Assembly: GCA_038849555.1 (NCBI GenBank)
Contig: JAWCMT010000001.1
Location: forward strand, 1-64,000
DNA: 64,000 nucleotides
Source of the DNA: JAOAIV01 sp038849555
GTDB lineage: Archaea; Thermoproteota; Bathyarchaeia; Bathyarchaeales; Bathycorpusculaceae
Direction: 5' to 3'
Notes under the pieces: model-generated
Seen by the model: the letters and a program-made list of their open reading frames with translations, nothing else
What the model was told of the DNA's origin: nothing
Database searches by the model: none
Shown here: piece after piece, positions 53,099-62,099 of the stretch
Layout of the letters: the number at the start of each line of letters is the position of its first letter
How positions within the stretch are numbered: position 1 is the first letter of the stretch
Position numbers and translations under genes: made by a program

Positions 53099-53106
53099 CA
53101 TATAAG
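53099..53106 (+). promoter_or_regulatory. TATA element of small membrane-protein gene
   Basis: CATATAAG lies about 60 bases before the TTG at 53163 and places transcription start near 53129. It supports the small reading frame downstream. Confidence 0.4.
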
Positions 53107-53162
53107 ATTACTAATTCATAAAGGTTATAATCAAAATTAATAAGCACAAAATGTGAAGAAAA

Positions 53163-53363
53163 TTGTCAGGGAATACAGTTCTTAACTTCATTACGTCAAT
53201 CTTCATGCTAGTTATTATGGGTGCTATAGTCTTTCTGTCGATTTCCGTGGTTTTCGGTGATGGCCGAATAGAGTCTGTTCTGCCGCTTATAGGAGTGGTG
53301 CTTGCAACGGTGATTGCTATTTTCATATGGAACAGCCTAAAAAAAGGTTATAGACGCAATTAG
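53163..53363 (+). CDS. Small two-helix membrane protein
   Basis: A 66-residue frame with two hydrophobic helices (about residues 8-31 and 39-57) joined by the polar turn FGDGRIES, and the basic end NSLKKGYRRN, so both termini probably face the cytoplasm. The start is TTG with only weak GAAG upstream. A TATA candidate lies upstream, and the gene is convergent with the UPF0280 gene, overlapping it by four bases. No family is recognised. Confidence 0.5.
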   Translation: MSGNTVLNFITSIFMLVIMGAIVFLSISVVFGDGRIESVLPLIGVVLATVIAIFIWNSLKKGYRRN

Positions 53364-54061
53364 TAGTCTACCTTGATTATTTGCGGAATCTTGCCGGCAG
53401 TCCCTGTGAAATCCTTGTAGATTATGAGTACGCCGTCTACGCCTTGAATCGACAGGGCTTTGTTTATTCCTGCTTGGATGGCGGCTTGGCTGTCCTCGCC
53501 TTTCACCACGTTACACACAGCCGTGGCTGCAGCATCAGCCAAGCCTGCGTTTTTGCAGAATACTGTCGCTGCATCTGCATCTCCGAAGCTTAAGGCGTGG
53601 CTGAAACGACCAGAACTAGTCGCGACGCCGATGGGAAACTCGGTGAGTCTGAAGCCAAACCGTTTTGACAGGGGCGTGTCCCCTGCTGCAACCGCCACGT
53701 CAATTGGCACGTTTGCTATAGCGGAGATTTCGCCACCGTTTTCCACAACTGCTACCTTGCAGCCGGCGCGAAGCATGGCTTTTACCGCTAAGTCGGCTAA
53801 GACGCCTGCGACGGCAGCCATAGGCCCAACGTTTGCTTTTTCAGCGGCTTCTGCCATCAGTTTGGCAACCAGTGGCTTGCTGGGTACAGGAAGCGGCTCG
53901 AGTGCATGGAGAAATTTTGGGTTAGCGTCGATATACTCTTCCAGCTTGTGTCGATGAAGTTTAAGAGATACTTTAGCTGCTTGAATGCCTTCTGGCTTGT
54001 CGGAGATTACAACGCACCGTGACTCCTTAAAGACAAAAGATTCCTTAAGTAGGTTCTTCAT
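53360..54061 (-). CDS. UPF0280 family protein (homocysteine biosynthesis accessory)
   Basis: A 233-residue ApbE-like protein of the UPF0280 group. GPMAAVAGVLADLAVKAML and VVENGGEISAI, then GVATSSGRFSHALSFGDADAATVFC, are the conserved stretches. In methanogens a member of this family has been linked genetically to homocysteine formation from aspartate semialdehyde together with DUF39 and NIL-ferredoxin proteins. Those two are the neighbours here, 19 and 456 bases upstream. Its exact reaction is not established. Confidence 0.87.
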   Translation of the reverse strand: MKNLLKESFVFKESRCVVISDKPEGIQAAKVSLKLHRHKLEEYIDANPKFLHALEPLPVPSKPLVAKLMAEAAEKANVGPMAAVAGVLADLAVKAMLRAGCKVAVVENGGEISAIANVPIDVAVAAGDTPLSKRFGFRLTEFPIGVATSSGRFSHALSFGDADAATVFCKNAGLADAAATAVCNVVKGEDSQAAIQAGINKALSIQGVDGVLIIYKDFTGTAGKIPQIIKVDY

Positions 54062-54080
54062 TGCTTCGCTCCAAGCAGCT

Positions 54081-54509
54081 TTACTGCTTGCTGTTGGCGG
54101 TGGCTTCCGCGTTATTCTGTTTCACAGACTTGATGGCTCTAGTTGGGCAAGCATCCACACATGCGCTGCAGATGCTACCAATGCACTTTTCTCTATCGAA
54201 AACCACAGATTTGTCCTCGCCAATTTTAATCGCCTCAACAGGGCATAGCGTGACGCAGGCACCACAGCTAATGCATTTCTCGCTGTCAACTTCGATAAGC
54301 TTTGGTATACTTACCACCGCGCCTCTTTGGCGGAAAGCCTTAACCACTTTGTCCAATACATCGTTGGGCACCTCGGCTAGAACCTCGCCGCCTTTTGAGT
54401 TCACATGCGCAGTCATAATATTAATTGGCACTTTCAATTCTAGAATTATCTGTGCAATTATTGGCTCTTCAACGATGCTTTCGGAGAACCTAAGCAGTAT
54501 ACGCGCCAT
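54081..54509 (-). CDS. NIL-domain ferredoxin (homocysteine biosynthesis)
   Basis: A 142-residue protein: a NIL domain (about 1-75, ILLRFSESIVEEPIIAQIILEL) followed by two 4Fe-4S motifs. The first is regular, CISCGACVTLCP. The second, CIGSICSACVDACP, has two extra residues between its first two cysteines. In methanogens the homologue acts with the DUF39 protein in reductive sulfur insertion to make homocysteine. It lies eight bases behind the DUF39 gene. Confidence 0.9.
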   Translation of the reverse strand: MARILLRFSESIVEEPIIAQIILELKVPINIMTAHVNSKGGEVLAEVPNDVLDKVVKAFRQRGAVVSIPKLIEVDSEKCISCGACVTLCPVEAIKIGEDKSVVFDREKCIGSICSACVDACPTRAIKSVKQNNAEATANSKQ

Positions 54510-54517
54510 TTAGCCTT

Positions 54518-56026
54518 TCACCTTCCCAGCAGTTTAGACACGTCCTCAGCGGTAACAATGCCCAATACCCTCTTATCGTTGTCGATAACGGGCAACGCGG
54601 AAATGTTATGCTGCGCCATCCGCTTCGAAGCCGTCTCTAAAGGCTCATCAGGCTTCGATGTTATCACTCGGCGGGTGACGACGTCTGCCAACGCTGTTTT
54701 GCCATGTGCTAACGCGCGGGTTATGTCCCATGACGTCACTATGCCAGTTAACTTGCCATTATCGTCAACCATTACGATATGGTTAACCGACCTGGTTACT
54801 ATACGCTCAGCGACAGCTTGTAGCGTCTCATTTTCTTTGCATGTGATTGCTTTTTGCATTACGTTAGCTACAAAGGATACCTCTTCAGTTTGCCGCATCG
54901 GTTTGAACACGGTGTCAAGCGGTAAGCGTTCAACAGGTGCTGTTAAATAGAACTCACCTTCTTCAATCCACCTTTTCAATGTTGCAGCTATTTTCCGCGC
55001 GGTTTTCAGACTTGACAGCGAGCTAACGCGTATTCGCCTGTCTCCTATGGTTATCGAGCCTGACTTCAGCTCTTTGTAGCTTACCCGTGCTAGCACTGGG
55101 CGATCCCTGCGCGGCACACCATAATCCACCACGTTTGTGAAGATTTCTTCGTCGCGTATGGCTGTTTTCTTAGCTAAGCCCTCGTTTAAGATGGGTATAG
55201 GTATGCCTATTCCAACGTAAAGTGTGGTACCGTACTTCGTGAAAGATGCACCCCGCAGAAACTCTGGGCTCATTTTCTTGGCGTCTCCACGGACCATTAT
55301 AGTTCCTGAACGGTTCTGCGGATCATGCTGTGTTCCCTCGCCGATCACATAGCCTTGCGTGCCGCCCAAGAAAATTCTTGTGCCGATACCTATAGTCTCG
55401 TAGTCAGGATCATTCATCAACGGGTTTAACTCGCCCGCGCCAGAATAGGTAGCGTTCTTCATCCTCGGTAGCAACTTACCCATGTACGTGTAAATCGTCT
55501 CATCCCGGCTGTTTACGGCGCAAGCATAACGTTGATAGCAATTGCGGAAATTCAACAGATAAAACTGGTTCAAATCGTTTTTTGTCAGATGTGTTCGAAC
55601 CTGTGTTCTTGGGTAGCAATCAGTGCCGTATGCTGTAGCCATTAACTCAACTTCTTTGCCGCTCACGAGGTCCTCGATTACGTGGCCGCCGCCGTACTCG
55701 AAAGGCTGCCGCTCTGACATGGCAGTGGCGCCTATGTACAAGTCAACAGCCGCACCAGGATGACAAATTGGCACGTCGTTTATCCAAGCTTTCTCAATTT
55801 TTATCGGCGGATCGGCGTGTCCAAGGTTTATGATTGCACCTGAAGAGCACATTGCGCCAAAAGTTCCAGTGGTTACAACGTCAACTTCTCGGAAAGCAAC
55901 TTCCACGCCGCTGCTTTCAACGAGACGCTTCATCTCTTCAGCGGTTAAAACTTGGGCATCGCCTTTTCGTATTTTCTCGTTTATTTCTTCAATTGTTCGT
56001 GTATTCTGTTTGGGTTTGAGTTTCGT
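54518..56026 (-). CDS. DUF39 homocysteine biosynthesis protein with CBS pair; apparent ACG start
   Basis: DUF39 (COG1900) enzyme, linked in methanogens to conversion of aspartate semialdehyde to homocysteine; the catalytic cysteine-containing block TGTFGAMCSSGA is intact. Two CBS domains (from about residue 360 of the short form) end the protein. The first ordinary start is ATG 55933, but the conserved N-terminus TIEEINEKIRKGDA is encoded in frame upstream of it, back to a stop at 56027-56029. No ATG, GTG or TTG exists in that extension. Its first codon is ACG (56024-56026) followed by AAA, four bases behind GGAG of a strong GGAGG (56030-56034). The longer form has 502 residues. Confidence 0.88.
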   Translation of the reverse strand, partial: TKLKPKQNTRTIEEINEKIRKGDAQVLTAEEMKRLVESSGVEVAFREVDVVTTGTFGAMCSSGAIINLGHADPPIKIEKAWINDVPICHPGAAVDLYIGATAMSERQPFEYGGGHVIEDLVSGKEVELMATAYGTDCYPRTQVRTHLTKNDLNQFYLLNFRNCYQRYACAVNSRDETIYTYMGKLLPRMKNATYSGAGELNPLMNDPDYETIGIGTRIFLGGTQGYVIGEGTQHDPQNRSGTIMVRGDAKKMSPEFLRGASFTKYGTTLYVGIGIPIPILNEGLAKKTAIRDEEIFTNVVDYGVPRRDRPVLARVSYKELKSGSITIGDRRIRVSSLSSLKTARKIAATLKRWIEEGEFYLTAPVERLPLDTVFKPMRQTEEVSFVANVMQKAITCKENETLQAVAERIVTRSVNHIVMVDDNGKLTGIVTSWDITRALAHGKTALADVVTRRVITSKPDEPLETASKRMAQHNISALPVIDNDKRVLGIVTAEDVSKLLGR

Positions 56027-56065
56027 TTACCTCCAACCAACAACCGAACCGAAATGCTCAAACGT

Positions 56066-56073
56066 GTATTAAA
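56066..56073 (-). promoter_or_regulatory. TATA element of the homocysteine operon
   Basis: TTTAATAC on the minus strand places transcription start near 56043. The transcript would then have about 17 leader bases containing GGAGG just before the ACG codon, which supports the longer N-terminus of the DUF39 protein. Confidence 0.5.
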
Positions 56074-56171
56074 GGCTTTTGGAAGTTTCTATACGTTTAG
56101 AAAGTGACACTTTTAATTTCACAAAAACATGCAAAGATGAAGGGCATTGAGATTTAACGGGAATCGGTGCT

Positions 56172-59100
56172 TCACCAGAGCTTCCACGGTAATGCGTCCA
56201 TATATTCATTTAAAGAGCGAATTGTAGTGCCATTGTTGCCTTGCTGCTGTAAAACTTTTACAAGGGCCGAAGCCAACTCGAGATTTGTAATAACGGGAAC
56301 GTTGAATTCCACCGCTTGTCGCCGTATGATGTAGCCATCTGTCAAAACATCAGAGTAGCTCTTATTTTTACTGCCCATTGGAACGTTTATGACTAAATCG
56401 ATCTGCTGCTCTCGGAGATAATCAAGAATATTCGGGCTTGCGCTGGCTTCTTTAACCTTATGCAAGACGGTTACATTTTTTATTCCTTCCGCCTGTAACA
56501 CCTCAGCTGTGTGCGCGGTAGCGTAGATCTTGAAGTTCATCTCCTCAAGCGCCTTCGCTATAGGCACAACTCTGCGTTTTGGTTCTTCACCGCCAACTGT
56601 TATTAGCACGGAGCCGCCCTTGGGAGGAATACGGAACTCGGCGGCTTGCAGCGCCTTTGAGAAGGCATCAGCGAAGTTTTCGCCTAAACAAGCTACCTCA
56701 CCTGTGCTAAGCATTTCTACGCCTAAAACCGGGTCTGCGCCGCTTAACCGCATGAAACTGAACTGAGGAACCTTGACGCCCACATGCAGCGTAGGTGGCA
56801 ATTTCGTAAAGTCAATTTTTTTGCCCAGCATCGCCAATGTCGCAAGCTCTATGAGGTTTACGCCGCGGGTTTTGCTTACAAAGGGCATTGATCTTGATGC
56901 TCGCAGGTTGCATTCGATAACGTGAACCACGCCATCTTTCACGAGATACTGTATGTTATATGGGCCTTTGATGTTCAGAGCTTTAACGATTTTTTGTGTG
57001 CATTCCTCGATTTTTCTCTGAATCTCGGGCGAAAGCGTGTGAGGCGGAATGCTCATTGTGGCGTCGCCGCTGTGGACTCCCGCGTTTTCCACGTGTTCCA
57101 TTATGGCTCCGATTAAGACGTTTTCGCCGTCGGAGACACCGTCAACTTCAACTTCTTTTGCTTTTTCGATGAACTTGGAAATTACGACAGGATGCTCACG
57201 GGAGACTTTGGCTGCTAACTTGAGAAAGTTTTCCAGTGCAGTCTCATCGTATGCTACACGCATTGCTGAACCTGACAAGACGTAGCTGGGCCGCACGATC
57301 ACGGGATAACCTATTTTCTCTGCGAAACGTTTAGCCCCGTCTATGGATGCGAGTTTACTCCAGCTTGGCTGTGGAATGCCAAGTTCATCCAAGAGAGCGC
57401 TGAACTTTGACCTATCTTCGGCTAAATCTATGTTTTCTGCGGAAGTTCCCAGTAACTTTACGCCCGCGTTTGCTAGTTTCAATGCCAAGTTATTGGGGAT
57501 TTGGCCGCCAACGCTGGCGATTACACCCATGGGCTGTTCTTTCTCGTAGATGTCCAAAATTCTCTCAACGGTTAATTCTTCAAAGTAAAGTTTGTCAGAA
57601 ATGTCATAATCTGTTGATACCGTTTCAGGATTGTAGTTAACCATTATGGCTTCTTTTATGCCGTTTTTCTTAAGTGCCCATATTGTGTTGACGCCGCACC
57701 AGTCAAATTCTACGCTTGAGCCGATTCTGAAAACTCCAGCGCCCAGCACGATAACCTTACTTTTATGGTTGGATAGGTCGATGTCATCCTCATCTCCGCC
57801 GTAGGTTAGGTAGAGGTAGTTGGTTTTAGCTGGCCATTCAGCCGCCAAAGTGTCAATCTGCTTCACAACTGGAGCGATTCTTGCCTTTTTTCTGAAGTCT
57901 CTTATGGTAAACGGATCGGTTTTTAGGCAAATGGCAATCTGTTCATCAGAAAAACCTAAACGCTTCGCTTCTCTCACAATTTCCGCTGCATCACTGTCGT
58001 TAAGATTTAAGGCGCAGAGTTTACTCTCCATATCAATTATGTTCTTGATTTTATAGAGAAAGAATGGGTCGATGCCGCTTAAGCGGTGGATTTCCTCGAT
58101 GGATATGCCCATTTTTAAGGCTTTAACTATTTTGAAAAGTCTTTCGTCAGTTGGGTTTGCGAGCACATCCTTAATACTTTCGATGGGTTCGGGTTCCGAA
58201 TCCTCTTCGTTACAGACAAGGCCCTTTTTGCCTAGGTCTAACATTCTCACCGCTTTTTGCAGGGCTTCTTCTACGCAGCGGCCAATTGCCATTACCTCGC
58301 CTACAGAACGCATTTGAGGACCAATATGGCGGTCTGCGTTTTTGAATTTCTGCAGGTCCCATCTTGGAATTTTAATTGTAACGTAGTCTAGTGCAGGTTC
58401 GAAGCAAGCTGTGGTAACGCCGGTAACTTTGTTGATGAGTTCGGGTAGAAGGTAGCCGATAGACAACTTTGTGGCAATGTATGCCAATGGATATCCTGTT
58501 ACCTTGCTTGCGAGGGCAGAGCTTCTCGACATGCGTGAGTTTACTTCGATAACGCGGAACTCCTCCGATTCAGGATGCAAAGCCCATTGAATGTTGCATT
58601 CGCCAATTATGCCCAATGCTCGTATGGCGTTTATTGACGCTGACCGCATAAGGTGATATTCACGATTTGTAAGCGTCTGCGAAGGCGCAATGACGATGGA
58701 GTCGCCAGTGTGAACACCCATAGGGTCCAAATTTTCCATGTTACAAACGGTTAAGCAGTTGTCCGCGTAGTCGCGCATGACTTCATACTCAAGTTCCTTC
58801 CAGTGGCCCACATATTCTTCAACAAGCACCTGAGTTATGCGGCTCTGCGCTAAGCCCCGTGTGACTATTTCTCTTAACTCCCAAGCATTATGGGCGACAC
58901 CTGCACCTTTACCGCCAAGAGTGTAGGCAACTCTAACTATGACGGGATATCCGATCTCTTCAGCCGCTGCAATAGCGTCTCTAACTGTTGTAGCGGATTT
59001 ACTTTTCAGCGGATGCGCGTCGGCTTTAATCATCACTTGTTTGAAGAGTTCTCTGTTTGAAGTGCATTCTATTGATTCAACAGGCGTTCCCAGAACCTTC

Positions 59101-59438
59101 ACGTTATACTTCTCAAAAACACCTCGCTGCGCAAGCTCAACACCACAGTTCAACGCGGTTTGCCCGCCGAACCCTAAGAGAATGCCATCTGGCTTTTCTT
59201 TCTGAATAACCTTTTCTACGTATTCAGGCGTAACGGGTAACAAGTACACTTTGCCTGACAAGCGGGGGTCGGTTTGAATAGTAGCCACGTTCGGATTTAC
59301 CAAGACAGTTTCAATGCCTTCTTCCCGCAGAGCCTTGAGACACTGGCTTCCTGAGTAATCAAATTCGGCTGCTTCGCCGATTTTTATGGCGCCACTACCC
59401 AGCACCAGCACTTTGCGTATCCAATCAAATTTGGGCAT
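56172..59438 (-). CDS. carB: Carbamoyl-phosphate synthase large subunit
   Basis: Makes carbamoyl phosphate from bicarbonate, ammonia and 2 ATP for arginine and pyrimidine synthesis. At 1088 residues it is full length: two homologous ATP-grasp halves (SGAIKIGEAAEFDYSGSQ near the start, GAGVFRIGSSVEFDWCG near 570) and a C-terminal MGS-like allosteric domain (from about 930). The lysines and glutamates of both ATP sites appear normal. It starts one base after carA and ends the argG-argH-carA-carB operon. Not split as in some archaea. Confidence 0.97.
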   Translation of the reverse strand: MPKFDWIRKVLVLGSGAIKIGEAAEFDYSGSQCLKALREEGIETVLVNPNVATIQTDPRLSGKVYLLPVTPEYVEKVIQKEKPDGILLGFGGQTALNCGVELAQRGVFEKYNVKVLGTPVESIECTSNRELFKQVMIKADAHPLKSKSATTVRDAIAAAEEIGYPVIVRVAYTLGGKGAGVAHNAWELREIVTRGLAQSRITQVLVEEYVGHWKELEYEVMRDYADNCLTVCNMENLDPMGVHTGDSIVIAPSQTLTNREYHLMRSASINAIRALGIIGECNIQWALHPESEEFRVIEVNSRMSRSSALASKVTGYPLAYIATKLSIGYLLPELINKVTGVTTACFEPALDYVTIKIPRWDLQKFKNADRHIGPQMRSVGEVMAIGRCVEEALQKAVRMLDLGKKGLVCNEEDSEPEPIESIKDVLANPTDERLFKIVKALKMGISIEEIHRLSGIDPFFLYKIKNIIDMESKLCALNLNDSDAAEIVREAKRLGFSDEQIAICLKTDPFTIRDFRKKARIAPVVKQIDTLAAEWPAKTNYLYLTYGGDEDDIDLSNHKSKVIVLGAGVFRIGSSVEFDWCGVNTIWALKKNGIKEAIMVNYNPETVSTDYDISDKLYFEELTVERILDIYEKEQPMGVIASVGGQIPNNLALKLANAGVKLLGTSAENIDLAEDRSKFSALLDELGIPQPSWSKLASIDGAKRFAEKIGYPVIVRPSYVLSGSAMRVAYDETALENFLKLAAKVSREHPVVISKFIEKAKEVEVDGVSDGENVLIGAIMEHVENAGVHSGDATMSIPPHTLSPEIQRKIEECTQKIVKALNIKGPYNIQYLVKDGVVHVIECNLRASRSMPFVSKTRGVNLIELATLAMLGKKIDFTKLPPTLHVGVKVPQFSFMRLSGADPVLGVEMLSTGEVACLGENFADAFSKALQAAEFRIPPKGGSVLITVGGEEPKRRVVPIAKALEEMNFKIYATAHTAEVLQAEGIKNVTVLHKVKEASASPNILDYLREQQIDLVINVPMGSKNKSYSDVLTDGYIIRRQAVEFNVPVITNLELASALVKVLQQQGNNGTTIRSLNEYMDALPWKLW

Positions 59439-59439
59439 T

Positions 59440-60585
59440 TCAAGCAGCCTCCATGGATTTCACAAATAAATCAAAGAGAAACTCGGTGTCATATGGTCCT
59501 GGCGCAGCTTCAGGATGCCACTGCACAGCAAAAGCGGGTTTGCTTTTGTGCTTTACGCCTTCGATGGTTTTGTCGTTGGCATTTATGAACCAAGGTTCCA
59601 ACGGTATCCGGCAGAAGCATTCCGTGTCTATGGCGTAACCATGATTCTGTGTGGTTATGTAGCAACGGTTAGTCTTCAAGTCCAGCGCGGGTTGATTCTG
59701 GGAGCGGTGACCATACTTCAGCTTGTAAGTGTCTCCGCCAACCGCCAGTGCAAGTATCTGAGCGCCCAAGCAGATGCCCATCATGGGAACTTTCTCAACA
59801 AGCTCGCTGACGCATTGAATGGTGCTAACGCATCTTTTCGGGTCGCCTGGGCCGTTGCTTAGGAAAACGCCGTTTGGATGATACTCCATGATTTCTTTTG
59901 CTGTGAAGTTGTAAGGTACTCTTATCACGTTGATGCCGCGCTTCAGCAGGTTCCGCAGAATGTTATATTTGACGCCGCAGTCGATTAGAACGACAGTGTA
60001 TTTGCCGTCAACGTTATAGTGAATGGGCTCCTTTACGGTTACTTCCTTTACCAAATCAGTCAAGTTGGGATCTGGAATGCCCCTTTTCGCTTCTTGAAGA
60101 AGGCTTTCTAAATTGGGCTCCTCACCACCGTCGCAAACTTGGAGGATACCGAGCATTACACCGTATGTTCGGAGTTTCTTGGTGAGGCGGCGGGTGTCAA
60201 CGCCGTAAATGCCCGGCACGCCTTCATCCTTTAGCCACTTGTCCAAGGTTCTTGTTGAGGCCCAATGGTGCGGTTCATGGCATAACTCATGTATAACTAA
60301 GCCTTGCACTTGGATGCGGTCTGACTCGAAATACATGGGCAAGCCGAATTTGAGGTCATATGGTGGAACACCATAATTGCCTACAAGCGGGTAGGTTAGG
60401 GTTAAGATTTGCCCTTTATATGAAGGGTCTGTAAGCGCTTCTGGATAGCCAACCATTGAGGTGGAGAAAACTACTTCGCCTGAAACTTTGCCGGTTGCGC
60501 CAAAACCTTTGCCGATGAAGAGAGCGCCGTCCTCTAACAGTAGAACCGCTTTCTTGCTTTTGCTGGAAGTTTGTTCGGGTACCAA
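59440..60585 (-). CDS. carA: Carbamoyl-phosphate synthase small (glutaminase) subunit
   Basis: Supplies ammonia from glutamine to CarB, 381 residues. The class I glutamine amidotransferase triad is present: Cys in MGICLGAQILALAVGG, His and Glu in QWHPEAAPGP. FLSNGPGDPKRC forms the oxyanion loop. The N-terminal CPSase domain begins KAVLLLEDGALFIGKGFGATG. The likely start is TTG at 60585, giving about 13 extra residues; its ribosome site is weak. It follows argH after 29 bases. Confidence 0.96.
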   Translation of the reverse strand: MVPEQTSSKSKKAVLLLEDGALFIGKGFGATGKVSGEVVFSTSMVGYPEALTDPSYKGQILTLTYPLVGNYGVPPYDLKFGLPMYFESDRIQVQGLVIHELCHEPHHWASTRTLDKWLKDEGVPGIYGVDTRRLTKKLRTYGVMLGILQVCDGGEEPNLESLLQEAKRGIPDPNLTDLVKEVTVKEPIHYNVDGKYTVVLIDCGVKYNILRNLLKRGINVIRVPYNFTAKEIMEYHPNGVFLSNGPGDPKRCVSTIQCVSELVEKVPMMGICLGAQILALAVGGDTYKLKYGHRSQNQPALDLKTNRCYITTQNHGYAIDTECFCRIPLEPWFINANDKTIEGVKHKSKPAFAVQWHPEAAPGPYDTEFLFDLFVKSMEAA

Positions 60586-60614
60586 AGCCCTATACTACCT
60601 ACCATTGTGAATTT

Positions 60615-62099
60615 TTAAGTTTTACGTTTTTCACTGGAATATGAGGCAACAGCCGCTTCCAAGTCATTTTCGGCTTTTTCAAGCAGCTTATCCAACTGCA
60701 ATATATGGGATTTGGTGTGAAGCAACTTTTCCTTCCATTCATCCAACGCTTTTTTAACCACTGCGGGGGCAGGACCGCCTTCGACTTTGCAAGCTTCAAC
60801 CAACGCAAGTGGGTCAGCAAGCGCCTTTAGCTCTTCAGTCTTAACTGTCAACTTGATGTTTGCCACATTTTCTGCTGCTTTTTGAAGCATTTCAGGTGTG
60901 GCTTCTGCGAAAGTCCGCTGCGCCCCTATCAGCGCTTTGACGAAGGCGCCGACTATCTTATGCGCTGTTCTAAAGGGAACAGAATATTTACGCACGAGCA
61001 AGTTGGCAAGCTCTGTTGCTGCTACGAAACTTGCATTTGCCTTGCCAGCCACATCCTGAGTTACTTTCAGTTTGGGCAACAGTTTATGGAGCATATCCAG
61101 TGAGGCGCGTACAGTTTCTATGGATGCCCACAGCTTAGGCGTTATCTCTTGGAAGTCAAGGTTATACGTGGAAGGCAAACTTTTCACTGCTGCGGCTGCG
61201 GCTACAAAATCTCCCAGCACATTGCTGGCACGTGCGCGAATGACCTCTAACACCTCTGGGTTCTTCTTCTGCGGCATTATGCTGCTTGTGCTGGCGAACT
61301 CGTCAGGCAGTTCCACCACACCAAAGTCCGGAGAACTCCAGATTATGAAGTCCTCAGCGAAACGGCTTAGGTTGACAGCGATTAGCGTAAGAACCGCAAG
61401 AGTCTCGGTAACGAAGTCTCGACTGCCCACTGCGTCAATCGAGTTTTCAGCCACACCAGAGAAGCCTAAAAGCGCTGCGGTTCTTTCTCGGTTTATTGGA
61501 AAACTTGTTGTAGCCAAGGCGCCTGCGCCGAGCGGGCAGAGATTAACCCGCGAATAAACGTTTTGAAGGCGCTCGAGGTCGCGTTCTAACGCGGTGCAAT
61601 GCGATAGTAGGTAATGGGCAAAGGTTACTGGTTGGGCGGGTTGCAAATGCGTGTACTCCAAAATGACGGTTTTCAAGTGATCTTCAGCGACTTCTATCAA
61701 GTGCTCTTGCACGTGAGCCACAGCACGCATCAGCGTAAGTAGATCTTTCCGCAGTTCCATGCGGATAGCAGTGGCAACCTGGTCGTTTCTGCTTTTGGCA
61801 ATGTGAAGATTCCCGCCTACTGTTTCGCCTACCTCTTTGAGAACCGCTTCCTCCACAGCCATATGAACATCTTCAGCTGAAGCATCAAACGCTGCACAGG
61901 AGCACTTGGCAAGCGCTTGCAGAAGCTTGACGCCGTCTTCCTGCTTGAGGATTTTCTGCTCCATAAGCATTATTACGTGAGCCTTGTTGATGGCGATGAC
62001 TGCCTCTGCAAGCCGCAGGTCATCCTTCATTGAAGAGGTAAACTTGGCAACATCTTCGCGTACTGCTGATAAGCGCCCGCCACGCAGCAGTTTTGACAT
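60615..62099 (-). CDS. argH: Argininosuccinate lyase
   Basis: Fumarase/aspartase-superfamily enzyme cleaving argininosuccinate to arginine and fumarate, 494 residues. The family signature SSIMPQKKNPEVLEVIRA contains the flexible catalytic loop, and KSRNDQVATAIRMELR and TSFPINRERTA fit the family. The ATG overlaps the argG stop as TAATG, with GGGAGG six bases upstream, the most regular ribosome site in this operon. Confidence 0.96.
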   Translation of the reverse strand: MSKLLRGGRLSAVREDVAKFTSSMKDDLRLAEAVIAINKAHVIMLMEQKILKQEDGVKLLQALAKCSCAAFDASAEDVHMAVEEAVLKEVGETVGGNLHIAKSRNDQVATAIRMELRKDLLTLMRAVAHVQEHLIEVAEDHLKTVILEYTHLQPAQPVTFAHYLLSHCTALERDLERLQNVYSRVNLCPLGAGALATTSFPINRERTAALLGFSGVAENSIDAVGSRDFVTETLAVLTLIAVNLSRFAEDFIIWSSPDFGVVELPDEFASTSSIMPQKKNPEVLEVIRARASNVLGDFVAAAAAVKSLPSTYNLDFQEITPKLWASIETVRASLDMLHKLLPKLKVTQDVAGKANASFVAATELANLLVRKYSVPFRTAHKIVGAFVKALIGAQRTFAEATPEMLQKAAENVANIKLTVKTEELKALADPLALVEACKVEGGPAPAVVKKALDEWKEKLLHTKSHILQLDKLLEKAENDLEAAVASYSSEKRKT

